From assembly GCA_905182335.1 (NCBI GenBank), contig CAJJBE010000003.1, positions 279,870-343,869 of the forward strand: DNA of 64,000 bases. Direction: 5' to 3'. Positions 63,885 through 64,000 of this stretch are shown piece after piece. Source of the DNA: Flavobacteriales bacterium UBA4466 (lineage in GTDB: Bacteria; Bacteroidota; Bacteroidia; Flavobacteriales_D; Crocinitomicaceae). Every line of letters begins with the position of its first letter. Position 1 is the first letter of the stretch. The notes below the pieces were generated by a model. It was given only the letters and a program-made list of their open reading frames with translations, searched no databases and was not told the origin of the DNA. Both the position numbers and the translations under genes were made by a program.

Positions 63885-64000
63885 TTATTCTTTAATTATC
63901 ATTTTCCTCTCCACTGTACCATCATTATAGATGTATAGAAGAGGTGTGTTAGGTTTAAATGGTGTTTCTCTGCCTAGTACATCAACTATCTTTATTAGTT
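63885..64000 (-). CDS. C-terminal end of a T9SS-secreted protein, cut by window edge
   Basis: 37 codons are visible on the minus strand, ending with TAA at 63885. The residues (KIVDVLGRETPFKPNTPLLY, then IYNDGTVERKMIIKE) are the final part of a T9SS C-terminal sorting domain, so the full protein is a secreted or surface cargo. Everything before it lies outside the window. Confidence 0.8.
   Translation of the reverse strand, partial: LIKIVDVLGRETPFKPNTPLLYIYNDGTVERKMIIKE

Overview
This window comes from an AT-rich member of the Bacteroidota, most likely order Flavobacteriales. A family such as Crocinitomicaceae is a guess from gene style, not shown by the sequence. The evidence is a short primary sigma factor, a GldI-like FKBP lipoprotein, PorD, a gingipain-like protease with a type IX secretion (T9SS) sorting tail, SusC/OmpA-style CarboxypepD_reg plus TonB receptors, and repeated TAnnTTTG promoter elements instead of E. 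coli-type -10/-35 boxes. Most of the window is ordinary chromosome, densely packed into operons with 1-11 base overlaps. I saw no tRNA, rRNA, CRISPR array, insertion sequence or prophage.

Layout. 1-10.1 kb (+): partial dapA, nrnA-like phosphoesterase, two FKBP lipoproteins, LysM/M23 peptidase, bamD, rpoZ, coaBC, porD, recN and a GSCFA protein. 10.1-12.0 kb (-): ECF sigma factor with a membrane protein that looks like its anti-sigma partner. 12.1-14.8 kb (+): malate dehydrogenase and a sodium:solute symporter. 14.8-24.5 kb (-): YcxB-like protein, DEAD helicase, chromate transporter, secreted nuclease, then the parA-parB-DUF5683-dapB-lepB-wbqC cluster. 24.6-26.7 kb (-): a DUF3276 (PUR-type nucleic-acid-binding) gene broken by an in-frame stop, and an ABC exporter. 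26.8-29.6 kb (+): leucine dehydrogenase, nusB, DUF1573 lipoprotein and yajC. 29.7-33.8 kb: small accessory genes, a frameshifted lipoprotein gene, and a putative metal-uptake locus of a His/Cys-rich secreted peptide, a TonB receptor and a perfectly duplicated Cys/His-rich lipoprotein. 34-38 kb (-): GAPDH, rpoD, htrA. 38.1-44.4 kb (+): dapF, an unknown gene, an acetyltransferase, mltG, glycosylasparaginase and beta-mannosidase. 44.5-47.2 kb (-): a lipoprotein and the C25 protease. 47.3-50.6 kb (+): marR, osmC and a TonB-family receptor. 50.7-61.7 kb (-): methyltransferase, dihydroorotase-like protein, BatA-type protein, TIGR02757, lolD, ribBA, two glycosyltransferases, an LptF/G permease and a START-like protein. 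61.9-64 kb (-): two unknown proteins and the tail of a T9SS cargo gene.

How the genes work together. dapA, dapB and dapF (separate loci) serve diaminopimelate/lysine synthesis; mltG, the M23 peptidase and htrA serve the cell wall and envelope; bamD, lepB, yajC, lolD and lptF/G serve protein, lipoprotein and LPS export. GldI-like protein, PorD and the C25 protease point to T9SS and perhaps gliding. Glycosylasparaginase followed by beta-mannosidase fits breakdown of N-linked glycans.

The points most worth a second look are the 301-base perfect tandem duplication in the putative metal locus, the in-frame stop in DUF3276, the frameshifted lipoprotein, the (TAAA)9 tract before yajC, the inverted repeat inside the marR promoter, and the dihydroorotase-like protein without its metal-binding HxH. 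No wholly new multi-gene system is proven; the 30.5-33.8 kb locus is the best candidate for one.
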